NCBI GenBank assembly: GCA_964058845.1
Contig: CAXKVR010000311.1
Location: 1-20,319, forward strand
Source of the DNA: Carex sylvatica
Lineage: Eukaryota > Streptophyta > Magnoliopsida > Poales > Cyperaceae
DNA: 20,319 bases
Direction of reading: 5' to 3'
The notes below the pieces were generated by a model that searched no databases, was not told where the DNA came from, and saw nothing but the letters and a program-made list of their open reading frames with translations. Below are positions 1 to 8,612 of this stretch, piece after piece. Position 1 is the stretch's first letter; each line of letters begins with the position of its first letter. A program made the position numbers and the translations under genes.

Positions 1-28
1 GAATGCTTAATCCTACATTTTAATTCAG

Positions 29-1302
29 GTCACAGCTAAGGCCATTTTCTCAGCAATAGCTCACCAAGGGGTGACCCATTTTTGTGGGGCCCCTGTGGTG
101 CTAAATACGATCGTGAATGCACCTCCAACTGATACCATCCTCCCACTCCCTCGAATCGTTGAGGTGATGACAGCTGGTGCGGCCCCACCCCCTTCAGTCC
201 TTGCTGCAATGTCCCACCTTGGTTTTTGTGTGACTCACACCTATGGTCTCTCTGAGACATACGGGCCATCTACTGTGTGTACATGGAAGCCTGAGTGGGA
301 CCAATTGCCGGCTGATGAGAGGGCAAGTTTACATGCTCGTCAAGGTGTTAGGTACATTGGTTTGGAATGCCTTGATGTGGTTGACCCAAAGAGCATGAAG
401 CCCATACCAGCAGATGGTACCACTTTAGGGGAGATTGTGATGAAGGGTAATGCAGTCATGAAGGGGTATTTGAGGAATCCAAAAGCAAATGCCGAGGCCT
501 TTGAGAATGGTTGGTTTCATTCTGGCGACCTAGGTGTGAAGCATCCTGACGGGTACTAAAGAGAATAATCAATACTTTTGATTCTTTTTCTTTTGTTGTC
601 TTATAAGTTTACAACTGGTCCCAATTTTGTCTTTCTTGTACTGGTACCTTTACTGGCCAGCTCAGTACAATGTGGTGCTTCCTGGTACCAGACCAAATGA
701 CTTGTACATTTTTGTACTTCATACCAGCCAAAAATATCCCTTCAAGCTGGTACCACAACTGCCTCTTTGATATGCGGGTTCCTACTGTCCAATACCCTGA
801 CAAAAGACATAGTATGATAACTGGATTCAGGTTCAAATTCAACCCAATTTCAATTATTTTAAAATATTCTCCTTGGAGATTGTGATGGGTCAATGAGGCA
901 ATGACAAAGGGGGATCTTTCAAATAACAGGTACATAGAAGTGAAAGACCGTGCAAAAGACATAATCATTTCAGGTGGTGAGAACATAAGCAGTTTGGAGG
1001 TGGAGAAGGTGGTCTACATGCACCCAGCTGTATTAGAAGCCTCAGTGGTCGCACGTGCAGACGAGCGGTGGGGCGAGTCACCTTGCGCATTTATCACACT
1101 AAAGGAGAGTGTCAACAGATCCAACGAGGCATCCCTGGCAAATGACATTTTGAGGTTTTGCAAAGAAAGGCTTCCGGGTTATTGGGTCCCAAAGTCAGTC
1201 GTGTTTGGTGCTCTTCCCAAGACAGCTACAGGAAAGATCAAGAAGCATGAGCTTCGGGCCAAGGCCAAGGAATTAGGGCCCGTTAAGAAGAGCCGACTAT
1301 AA
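29..1302 (+). CDS. AAE1: AAE1-like peroxisomal acyl-activating enzyme (acyl-CoA synthetase), 3' part only
   Basis: Two exons, 29-552 and 930-1302, encode the last 298 residues of an ATP-dependent acyl-CoA synthetase of the plant AAE1/BZO1 clade. These enzymes activate short-chain or aromatic carboxylates as acyl-AMP and then acyl-CoA in peroxisomes; full-length members are about 550-580 aa, so the N-terminal half lies to the left of the window. The acceptor AG at 27-28 opens the first visible exon in phase 0. Numbering from that exon, visible motifs are TAGAAPPP, the adenylate-binding YGLSETYGP (72-80), HSGDL (164-168), the hinge [14 protein letters not shown] (from 180) and PKTATGK with the catalytic Lys at 277. 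The last three residues, SRL, form a canonical PTS1. The GG/GTAC...AACAG/GTAC junction restores the conserved DGYIEVKD. Both exons are intact, so the gene looks functional. The family is secure. The exact orthologue (AAE1 versus AAE11/12 or BZO1) and its preferred substrate cannot be decided from the C-terminal half. Confidence 0.93.
553..929 (+). other. Last intron of the AAE1-like gene (377 bp)
   Basis: Begins GTACTA and ends AACAG. The donor fits the plant consensus GTAAGT poorly beyond GTA. Reading through it hits an in-frame TAA at 557-559, directly after the DGY codons, so a retained intron would remove the C-terminal subdomain, the catalytic lysine and the SRL signal. Most of its length is a dispersed repeat copy (609-830). 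Confidence 0.85.
609..830 (-). repeat. GGTACC-rich dispersed repeat, copy 1, inside the AAE1 intron
   Basis: Carries three GGTACC sites (643, 684, 749). Its reverse complement aligns by eye with 1595-1811 over about 200 bp. Shared blocks in the same order are GGGTAWTG, AACAGTAG-like, ATRTCAAAGA, CAGTTG, TACCAGCTTGA, GTAC, CTGGCC and GGTACCAGTRCAAGAAAGA. No coding potential and no transposon class is evident. A third GGTACC site at 8339 lies in a vaguely similar context, but I could not align it. Confidence 0.7.
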
Positions 1303-1306
1303 GTCT

Positions 1307-1425
1307 GTTATTGAGTAAAGGTTGGAGGTCAAGCCACCCAACTATTTAATATCCACAAGGGATCCAAACCTGCGACCTTCCACACGGAGGTCATTGCCTT
1401 TGCCACTAGACCAAAGACTGGTTCT
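1307..1425 (-). mobile_element. tRNA-derived SINE-like element, antisense in the AAE1 3' flank
   Basis: Read on the minus strand, TGGTCTAGTGG (plus 1403-1413) matches the RNA polymerase III A box. The complement of GGATCCAAACC (plus 1360-1370) matches 9 of 11 positions of the B box GGTTCGANTCC. The boxes are about 32 nt apart, as in tRNA-derived SINEs. It starts a few bases after the AAE1 stop codon, so it is probably part of that gene's 3' UTR. I cannot define the 3' tail or a target duplication. A decayed tRNA pseudogene is the alternative. Confidence 0.55.
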
Positions 1426-1594
1426 CAACTATGAATCTATTCATATCTGTACTAATTAATAATGTAGTTTATTGGTGATAATTTGTACGGACCAGGTTCA
1501 TCTTTGTTCTCTAATGATGTAAGACATTGTTATCTCAGTCATAGATTTTCTGTTGGTGTTATCATATATTATGGTGTGGTTAACATATTTATGC

Positions 1595-1811
1595 AGCAAG
1601 TTCCGTTTAGTCATATTAATTGGTTTTTCTGGGTAATGAACAGTAGTAATTGGCATGTCAAAGACCCAGTTGTTTTACCAGCTTGACAGGATGTCTTCTG
1701 GTTGGTACCAAGTACTGGTATTACATATTGTCTGGCCTGGAAATAAAGAGTACCAGATATTGCGGAGCCACCAGTATTGGTACCAGTGCAAGAAAGAAGC
1801 AAAATTCTAAG
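1595..1811 (+). repeat. GGTACC-rich dispersed repeat, copy 2, downstream of AAE1
   Basis: Inverted relative to copy 1 at 609-830, with GGTACC at 1704 and 1779. The two copies bracket the terminal AAE1 exon, with about 765 bp between them. The alignment runs from the GTTTAGTCATA area through GGTACCAGTGCAAGAAAGA. Confidence 0.7.
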
Positions 1812-2070
1812 TAATTAGTTATTCAAATCTCCCTTTTTTGGATTGATCATTTTGCTTTTTCCACTCTGAGCCATTACAGTAAATATAGATGGGAAGAATT
1901 TTATTCATTTTTTTTCAAAGAAGCAGAAGATAATGCCATGTCATAACTATTATTTGTGCACATTTTCATCTCAATTCAATGCACATCACTTGTATTGATG
2001 ATGTTTTTGATGTAGTAACTATTAATTCAAAAGTCTTGGTTGGTGTTATCTACGTTAGTATCGTTTGATC
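1812..2070. other. Intergenic spacer with no recognised feature
   Basis: AT-rich sequence without an open frame of note, a repeat structure or an RNA-gene signature that I can identify. Confidence 0.5.
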
Positions 2071-2082
2071 TCAGTTTGATAA

Positions 2083-2250
2083 AATGCTCAAGGCTTTCAA
2101 GATGTGTTAGTTTTGTGGACTGCTCCAACTGCCAAATGCCATGCTCCTTTTAAGGTAAGTAATCAAATGTTTTTAGAGCTAAACCTAGCAGTCTGTTAAA
2201 CTATTTATAATTCCATTTTTGGCAGACGAGAGCAATGCTTTTGAGTGAAT
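2083..2250 (+). other. Orphan exon-intron-exon-like structure
   Basis: An open frame of 24 codons (2083-2154) ends in AAG followed by the strong donor GTAAGT. The acceptor TTTTTGGCAG ends at 2225, preceded by a pyrimidine-rich tract, giving a 71-nt intron, close to the plant minimum. Joining keeps the frame open for 8 more codons to a TAA. The peptide matches no family I recognise and has no start codon in this stretch. It may be a fragment of an untranslated or decayed transcript, or chance. Confidence 0.25.
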
Positions 2251-2811
2251 AAATGCAATAGATGGTCATGGTGGGTTAGATGAGTCAGTTCGCTCAGGCC
2301 ACACAAAAAGCTACGTCCTTTTCTGTTACAATAGGGAGCACACGAAATTTCAAGGAAAACAACAATCCTAGGCAAATAAAAATGTTCTCGATGCGTATCC
2401 AGATTGATTCCCTGTAAATAAAGCTATTTCAATGGTGGGAAAAAAAAATCACTTCTAATGAGTAAACTTCAGTTGCTGTATTGTTGCTATCGTTCTTATT
2501 CAAACTCACATTGGCTACCAGGTCCCACATAAACTTGCTACATAGCAGGCAGTGCAGTGTTGACCACAATAAACTTCTTAAAAAGCATATTCAGTTCAGA
2601 AGAGTAGACTGACAGATTCAACAATACCCACCAAGGTTCGGCACTGCAATCTGATCTTTGTTCTGTAACTTCTTTATGAAGGTTTAGAGAGAGTGTTGTT
2701 TCACCGTTTATGAATAACCTATTGCTTGAAATGAGAGGGAAATTAAATACCACGGTATTCGATAACATTGGTAAAACCAATGTTACTTCATGCGCTTATG
2801 CTGCAACCTAG
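2251..2811. other. Intergenic spacer with a small perfect hairpin
   Basis: No supportable gene. The only structure is a short perfect hairpin around 2763-2785, TAACATTGGT ... ACCAATGTTA with a tiny A-rich loop. The 80-codon minus-strand open frame here has no recognisable domain. Confidence 0.5.
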
Positions 2812-2864
2812 ATCTCTCTCTCTCTCTCTCTCGCTCTCTCTCCCTCTCTCTCTCTATCTCTCTG
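2812..2864. repeat. (CT)n microsatellite, interrupted
   Basis: About 53 bases of CT/TC dinucleotide with a few single-base interruptions (CG, CC and TA steps). Confidence 0.95.
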
Positions 2865-3125
2865 TGTCCAACATTCTTCCTTTGGCACTTCCAGGCTCAG
2901 TTTTGAGGTGCAAACAATTAAAGAACTGATGCTGGATGTGCCTTACCCAGGAATTGAGCCTATGCCAGCACTCAGGCCCAAGTCAAAGTATTATAGTGTT
3001 CATGTTTCTAAATCGATTCTTTGTTCTTTTCTATTTCAGACTTGATTTATTCAGCTAACGGTTGGTGCTCAACACCGGTAGCTCGACATGAGACGAACTG
3101 GTGGGGTTGTATCATCTTTCAAGAA

Positions 3126-3490
3126 ATGGGCAGAGGCAAAGGAAGAAAGTGGGATGTACCTACGAGTTGACCTGCGAGTACAGGTGGATCTGATGCAAGT
3201 TGTTGGTCTGTAATTTGGCCGGTACACACTGCTCGGGTGGTATCACTTGCAGCTTGCAGAGTGTTCACATCAGCTGATGGGCAGTGAAGCTTTTCGAGTT
3301 CACATTTTTCGATGGACAGAGGCAAAGGATGAGAGTGGATGTACCTACAGGTTGACCTGTGCGTATAGTGGATCTGCGGCAAGGTGCTGGTATGGAATTT
3401 GGATGGTACACACTGCTCGAGTAGTAGGGCTTGCGTAGTCTTCACATCAGCTGGTGGGCAGTGAAATGTTTTGAGCTTACCACATTTGTT
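3126..3490. repeat. Tandem duplication of a unit of about 185 bp (two copies plus a partial third)
   Basis: CAGAGGCAAAGG occurs at 3131 and 3317 (186 apart). GGTACACACTGCTCG-like sequence occurs at 3221 and 3405 (184 apart). TTCACATCAGCTG occurs at 3264 and 3441 (177 apart). The copies are diverged by substitutions and small indels and share no continuous open frame. The sequence is GC-richer than its surroundings, and its origin is not recognised. Confidence 0.8.
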
Positions 3491-3664
3491 GGATTAGGGT
3501 TTTCGAAAGTGGATTTGGTTGTGTTTTTGTAATGGAGTCTGTTCTGGATTACCTATATTAAGTGTATTGAGACGATACTTGTATACTCAAAAAGTCCAGG
3601 ATTGCAGTTTTGGCCATAAATGAATGGAATCAAAATAAGTAGTGTTTGTTTGTCAGTGTGCTTT

Positions 3665-3674
3665 TGTGTGTGTT

Positions 3675-3713
<39 letters not shown>

Positions 3714-3714
3714 T
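3665..3714. repeat. Compound (TG)n-(AG)n microsatellite
   Basis: A TG tract to about 3694 passes directly into an AG tract ending near 3713. Confidence 0.95.
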
Positions 3715-3927
3715 CACTTGATTTCAATTAATCAGATAAAAACCCAGAAATATGAAAATAAAAATTCTATATAGATATAAATATCAAAGATAGTTTAAGA
3801 ACAAAAACCATGGCCAATGATACTAACAGGACCATGGGGATTGAATTAGAAGGAAGAGCAAATGTAAATAAACCAGCAGAGATGCACCTCCTGAAAACAG
3901 CAGCTGCTCATCATAATTAACAGAATC

Positions 3928-4039
3928 CTGCCATATCAAAGCAAAAAGTTAACATAAGTCTATATATGGCAAGATAAACAGCAATTAATTATATAAGCAC
4001 TAGAAAAGACATAACTAAATGAAGAAGACAAAAAATTAC
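3928..4039 (-). other. Possible alternative last intron of the F-box gene (112 bp)
   Basis: Minus-strand donor AAAA/GTAATT (intron starts at 4039) and acceptor TTTGATATGGCAG (ends at 3928). Splicing would change the tail after ...GRSK to RFC and stop at 3919-3917, giving 418 aa in place of the 441-aa read-through form. Another acceptor, TGTTTTCAG, lies about 40 nt further along. The unspliced tail after this donor (SNFLSSS...) is low-complexity and serine/hydrophobic, which favours splicing. Confidence 0.45.
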
Positions 4040-5499
4040 TTTTGCTTCTGCCAGCAACAGCACGAACTCCACGATGCCTACGTCTCGAAACTGGGATGGG
4101 GAAGGGTGAAAATCGTTTGCTAACTAAGTGAAGTTCTTCAATAGGCCAATAGTACTGGCTCAGCTCAGGCAAGAATGGGGTTTGTTCGGTAAAAGGACTG
4201 AAAATTCTAGGTGTTGATAATCCTTTCTTAAAGAAGTAAATGGAGTTCGGTAAAATGCATGGGAATTTTTCAGTAGAGACACTGAAGCCAGGGTGCCATG
4301 GATGTATGAATAGGGCATGGTTCCCGATATTCCTCACAGGCACTAATGAAATCTTTTCACAGCCACTGCCAACTTTGATTTCCTGACTCACTACTTTAAA
4401 AATTCTGAAATATTCGCTTGCTCGGGTCCAGGGTAACCAAATAACTGCGAGCAATTCTCCATTACACTCGACGATGTAGTAGCGTTCAAAACCTCTACCT
4501 CTGATAGGTATAATGTCACTTGATGGGCCCACAATGAGGGTTTCCATTCTACATTCAACCAGATTTTTCTGGCTTTTCTCAGTATCAAACCGCACAAGTT
4601 CCCCTGTAACTGAAAAACTATAGGGACGACCTTGGAAGAACACGAGCGAGTGGTGGTGATGAGGTCCTAGTGAAATGAACTTCCATTCATCATAACCGGG
4701 GTCGGCATATGCCACAGAATGAGATGCGATCACCAGAATGGTGAGGGAGGAAGAAGTTGCAAAGGTAAATGACGGTGGCTGATCAGTTCCTCTTTTAGCA
4801 AGGGTGTTTAAATATCGAGAGATATCAGGATACTCTATCATGGAACCCGTAAACGGGTTAAGAAGACGACTCGTAACCCGACCCCTGACCCATCCTGTTA
4901 TGAAGAGGAGGCCCTCCATGCAAGAATTAACTATGGTGTTGCGAAGCTGTGGGATGTGGGCCTGTATGTACCTGCCAGTCGAAGGGTTTAGGAATTGGCG
5001 TTGGGGTTTGCTACCGAACTCCATCTTAGAAGAAAAACGGTTCGGGTCATACTCGTCAGATCCCCACATCATCATCCATTTGCTTGGGGAGAAGTGCCTC
5101 TCGGTTATTGTGGGATCCACTGTCGCCTTCCTCCAATAACCACACACGCCACGAAAGGTGATGTAGGAGAGCACATCATCAGCGACCAATGCCTCGCCGA
5201 TTTTTGCCAGAATGCTGTCAGGAAGAAACGACCAATCCATTTTCACTTTGCCACTACGATCTTCAGTACACAGCTTCTTAACCTAGAACAATAAAATCAA
5301 TTAACAAAGCTTTTACATATATATTCTAATATTTTTCCAGTTGCAATCATAAGAAACACAGGTATCATAATTTAGTTCTAATTTGGAGATCGATAACTAA
5401 GCTTAGGGTTTTAGAACTAGAAACAGAGGAAAAATAAAGAACTCGATCAAATATCAAATTAGAAATAAGAACTCGAACAGAGGAAAAGAATCTCACCAT
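3960..5499 (-). CDS. F-box protein with a DUF295 (KIB1-4) beta-propeller domain
   Basis: The main coding exon runs from 5282 down to 3960. In it, ATG at 5240 (AAAATGGAT context) already gives 426 aa. A better model adds a three-base coding exon: ATG at 5499-5497 followed by GTGAGA, a 214-bp intron (5496-5283) ending TTCTAG, then 14 in-frame codons reaching that internal ATG, for 441 aa. In the longer numbering the F-box is about 17-56 (DWSFLPDSILAKI ... RGVCGYWR), expected to bind SKP1 in an SCF ubiquitin ligase. The DUF295 propeller is about 80-390, with FLNPSTGR, LLNPFTGS, a YYIVECNGELLAV strand and the typical PNSIYFF near 347. The tail is basic (RRRHRGVRAVAGR). The frame is intact and about family length. 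DUF295 F-box substrates are mostly unknown and none can be inferred here. A second intron near the 3' end may replace the last residues. Confidence 0.88.
5283..5496 (-). other. Probable first intron of the F-box gene, directly after its start codon
   Basis: Minus-strand donor GTGAGATTC follows ATG at 5497. The acceptor TTATTGTTCTAG precedes GTTAAGAAGCTG at 5282. The intron is AT-rich with a pyrimidine-rich 3' end. Joining preserves the frame for 14 codons into the internal ATG at 5240, with no stop. If this intron is wrong, translation would start at 5240. Confidence 0.6.
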
Positions 5500-5525
5500 T
5501 TTTGCGCAAAAGCTACTCACTCTTG

Positions 5526-5542
5526 ATTCTATTTATTTATTC
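5526..5542 (-). promoter_or_regulatory. TATA-like element upstream of the F-box gene
   Basis: On the minus strand the sequence reads GAATAAATAAATAGA. It lies only about 30-40 bases before the proposed ATG at 5499, so use of this box would give a very short leader. Transcription may instead start further upstream. Tentative. Confidence 0.25.
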
Positions 5543-5559
5543 TCAGTTCGCAATTTGCA

Positions 5560-6503
5560 TTTACACGGCAGAGGTGCAACTCTGGCTCCGAAGCGCTTTT
5601 TAAAACGAAAGAAAGAGGGAGAAGATACCGACGGACAAATACTTCCAACAGAGTATTTCACATTGGCTCAGCATAAAGAAATCCCATTTATTTTAATACC
5701 GGGTGGGATAAATACCAAACTTCGGCCCATTAAGAAACATGAGCCTGAAACCCACATATCACCCGTACCCGGCCTGTTATGTATTTGAGCATACGGCCCG
5801 TTACGTTTTACTATTTCTATATATCAATTTAAATGGGCTCAAGTTTGCTAGACATTAATAGTTCTGTATATAGAAATTTTTTGATTTTTTTTTTCTATTG
5901 AAATATTAAAAATATTTTTATATTTCTTTGAATAAATGGAATAATATAGAATTTAATTTATTAAAAAAATTGTGATAAATAATCAGAATCTATATTTTTC
6001 AGTTAGGATTTTTTTTGCAGTTGTAAGAAAATTAATTTTTTTTTTTTGTGTGTTACTGAAAAAAAATGTTTTAAATTTGAATTACTGATACCGACTCAAA
6101 AGTCACTTCTGAATATATAAAGAAATCATCATAGTCCTTTTAATACATTTAATTATAAGATACAAATACAATTTTAGATTCGGAAGCTAATATGTGGATA
6201 GGGATAATTTTTTATATTCGTATTTATAAAAAAAATGAATATTCGTTTGTTCGAATTCGGATAATTATTTATATCTGTGATTTTTTATCCATTTATTTTA
6301 AAATCATACATAGTTCGATAAAAATATTTTTGTACTAATGTTTATTGATAAAAAATATAGTATTGATAATTAAATTTTATTAATGAGCTATATATTTATA
6401 TATTTTGTAATGACATAATAAATTTAATATAAGAAAATATTATGTATTTATTATCCGATGTGTATCTGTTTAAATATTCTATTGGTATATATATCGAGTA
6501 GAA
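5560..6503. other. F-box upstream region grading into AT-rich intergenic DNA
   Basis: 5560-5820 has moderate GC content and is probably promoter-proximal. From 5820 the sequence is very AT-rich with homopolymer runs. The stretch 6190-6480, with GTGGATAGGGATAA, ATTCGGATAAT and TTATTATCCGATGTG, vaguely resembles the hAT-like element at 18317-18661 and may be a decayed relative. No gene is supportable. Confidence 0.4.
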
Positions 6504-7044
6504 CTAGGGTGTTCTTAAGTTCACAAGTTTCTTAGTGAACTCAAGTCTAAATCTCATCTAATCGATTTTAAATGACAAATTCGAACCGTTGAAACCTGTA
6601 TACTTTACGAGTGATGCGTCTACATGAAAAAAAAAAATTAAAATTAATTTTGTATAGAACCAAGTGGTCAAAAAAATTTTAAAAAATAAATGCATTAAAA
6701 TTAATTTATTAACCTTCTAATTTTAACCGATTGACTTTATATTAAATTAATTCGAATGTTTAAAATTTTCACATGTAAACATCACTCGTAAGGTGAACAG
6801 ATTTTAATAGTTCGAATTCGTCATTTGAAACTGATTCGATAGGTTTTAGACTTGAATTCATTAGGGCTTGTTCGGCAGCTCAGTAGGGCATAGGAATGAG
6901 TATGAGTTTTGAAAATTTTGAACTAAATTTTACTGTTCACCGTGAGAATAAAAACTTCAGTCTAAGCAAAAAAAAAAATTTCGCCATGAACAATAATCTG
7001 CTGAACGGACCCTAAAAAACTTGAAGAACTTGAGAACATCCTAG
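6504..7044. mobile_element. Long-inverted-repeat foldback element, family F1 copy A (interrupted)
   Basis: Termini CTAGGGTGTTCTTAAGTTC (6504) and, from the right end inward, CTAGGATGTTCTCAAGTTC form inverted repeats that continue for well over 100 bp through CAAGTCTAAA, AAATGAC, RTTCGAA and CACTCGTAA-like blocks. The centre carries AAGTGGTCAAA. There is no open frame, so the element is non-autonomous. Its right arm is interrupted by the element at 6864-7012. Flanks TAGAACTA/TAGGTGTA (5 of 8) could be a decayed 8-bp target duplication if the element starts at GGGTG. Confidence 0.75.
6864..7012. mobile_element. Small TIR element nested in foldback copy A, TA target duplication
   Basis: 149 bp with termini GGGCTTGTTCGGCAG and, inverted, GGGTCCGTTCAGCAG (11 of 15 identical), flanked by TA on both sides (6862-6863, 7013-7014). 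Removing it with one TA restores the sequence predicted by the opposite arm of the host element (TTCACTAAGAAAC-like). A 2-bp TA duplication fits a Tc1/mariner-type transposase, although the termini are not the Stowaway CTCCCTCC type. Confidence 0.65.
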
Positions 7045-7490
7045 GTGTACTCCATAGATGGGAAAGATAAAAGCAGATGTATCTAAAATTCTAAATATCT
7101 AATCCGTTGCACTCCAGGAAGGCCGCCTTGGTGTGTGCCGACAGAGATTTCTGTCGAGGTGGAAATGGTAAGTACTGGGCTGCTGTCAGAGTTCCAACCC
7201 CATTCAGTGAGCCCGGGTACAAATAAGGCCAGATTCTTTTCTGGATTCCAAAAGAAATTAACCTTTTTTTGTGTCGATTTCAGAACAGGTAACACGTAAT
7301 TACTTGGCAGTTGGCACTTCTGGTAGTCGGCATTATATTCTTTGCTTATTCATTCGGTTTATTGTCAAATTTCTTATAACTAATTATTTATGGATTCTCA
7401 AAGTATGCATGCCTTTTGTTGATGAGAAAGACTTCAGTCAAAACAAAAATATATACTTTTTGCATGCGCCAGTTGAGGTTTTTAATCTTT
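7045..7490. other. Intergenic, with an isolated higher-GC patch at about 7085-7260
   Basis: The patch stands out from the AT-rich surroundings and contains a 70-codon minus-strand open frame (7083-7295) with no recognised domain. It also has a small perfect hairpin CGACAGA-GATT-TCTGTCG. It could be a decayed exon or a retroelement fragment. I cannot assign it. Confidence 0.3.
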
Positions 7491-7728
7491 TTAACAGAAT
7501 AAGGATTGTTTGTGGTAAAATTATAAAAAAATACTTCATTGATTTTAGAGGTGGAGACAAAAAAACTATTTTTTTCACCGATCTTTATAATTGGTGGAGT
7601 CATTTTCGGACCACCGATAGTGCTGATTCTAGGATCAATGAAGAAAATAATTTTTTGTCTCCACTGATTCTTAAAATAGGTGAAGTCTTCTTTTATAGTT
7701 TCCTCACGTATAGTACTTGTTCTGTTAA
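7491..7728. mobile_element. Foldback element of about 238 bp
   Basis: Left arm TTAACAGAATAAG ... TACTTCATTGATTTTAG ... GGTGGAGACAAAAA pairs with the right arm read inverted, TTAACAGAACAAG ... GACTTCACCTATTTTAAG ... AGTGGAGACAAAAA. Each arm is about 85-95 bp, with a short loop containing CGGACCACCGATAGTG. There is no clear target duplication because the flanks are T-rich. The plus-strand open frame 7271-7738 spans the structure and is incidental. Confidence 0.7.
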
Positions 7729-8612
7729 TTTTTTTTAAAATAGTTATATTTAAAAAAGAAAATCATCGCCATGTGTACATGATAATTTTAGAGAAATGAA
7801 AAGAGTGTTGAATAATCATAAATGACTTTAAAAAATGGTTGCATGCGCACCACCAATTTACTGATAATCAAATTATTTGATCAATTGAACTCATTGTTAG
7901 TGGTATATCAATTTGTTCATTGTACCAGTTTCTGACAGCCACTGGTATTATGCTCTTTTTTTTTTGTTGAAATCTACAAATTTAGTGATTTGTTAAGAAT
8001 TATTCACTGGACTTGCTACTATTGCTAGCAAAAAGGACATCTAATTTAATATGTTAGAGAAGAAAAAAAATATACAAGGTTATTTAAGTCTTTACAACAA
8101 TAATATATATTTTATTCGTGTTAAGTCCATATATTTAATTTTGCTACCAACCGAACAAGTGCTCCTATTATTATTATTTTTTAATATAATGATAAATAAA
8201 ATAGTTAATTATGAGAAAATCAGATATAACTTCTTTCTAATTGTTAGTTTTATATAATTTTTATATTAATAGTGTTAGGTATACCACCAATTTCATTGAT
8301 ATGAAACCATTGAGAGGAGAACTAGTATCAAACAACTGGTACCAGCCCCTGATAATGTCATACAAAGTAAAAAAAAATTACATCAATTAAGGACCAAATG
8401 AACAACATCAACAAAACAGGAACATAATTAAACCTGCAACTATCATGTAATTTTTATATTAATATAAATTATAATGAAATTAAAACATTTGAAACACCAG
8501 TTCTAAAAATTCAAAGCAAAGTTTTGTTTGAGTAGAAGCAAATGCACCGTCTATGTTTGCTTTCAGACAATGTAAACTTTACTTTTGCATGAAAAAGGTC
8601 ACATGCATAATA
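7729..8612. other. AT-rich intergenic DNA
   Basis: No gene seen. It contains partial GGTACC-type motifs (TGTACCAG near 7921, CTGGTACCAG at 8337) that may be remnants of the repeat found near AAE1. The short open frames are AT-rich and lack domains. Confidence 0.4.

Noticed and set aside
609..986. 125-codon minus-strand frame opposite the AAE1 intron and exon
   Set aside because: It lies antisense to the intron repeat and the start of a confirmed coding exon, and has no family resemblance.
2821..3720. CRISPR-like or regulatory reading of the CT and TG/AG tracts
   Set aside because: They are ordinary microsatellites with no spacer-repeat organisation.
5240..5246. F-box start two codons upstream of the 5240 ATG
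   Set aside because: The codon at 5246-5244 is GTG, not ATG. It is unsuitable as a plant nuclear start, and the codon is better read as part of the extended N-terminus from 5499.
4804..5294. Two plus-strand frames of about 100 codons opposite the F-box gene
   Set aside because: Antisense shadows of a well-supported F-box/DUF295 coding exon.
5555..5788. 77-codon plus-strand frame upstream of the F-box gene
   Set aside because: No domain, lies in the presumed promoter, and has no splice or leader evidence.
7271..7738. 155-codon plus-strand open frame
   Set aside because: It runs through the foldback element at 7491-7728, has AT-driven composition and shows no domain. A shorter antisense frame in the same arms has the same cause.
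7461..7850. Repeated TGCATGCGC at 7461 and 7840 as possible target duplication of a larger element
   Set aside because: The flanking sequences do not form matching termini, and a palindromic 9-mer can recur by chance.
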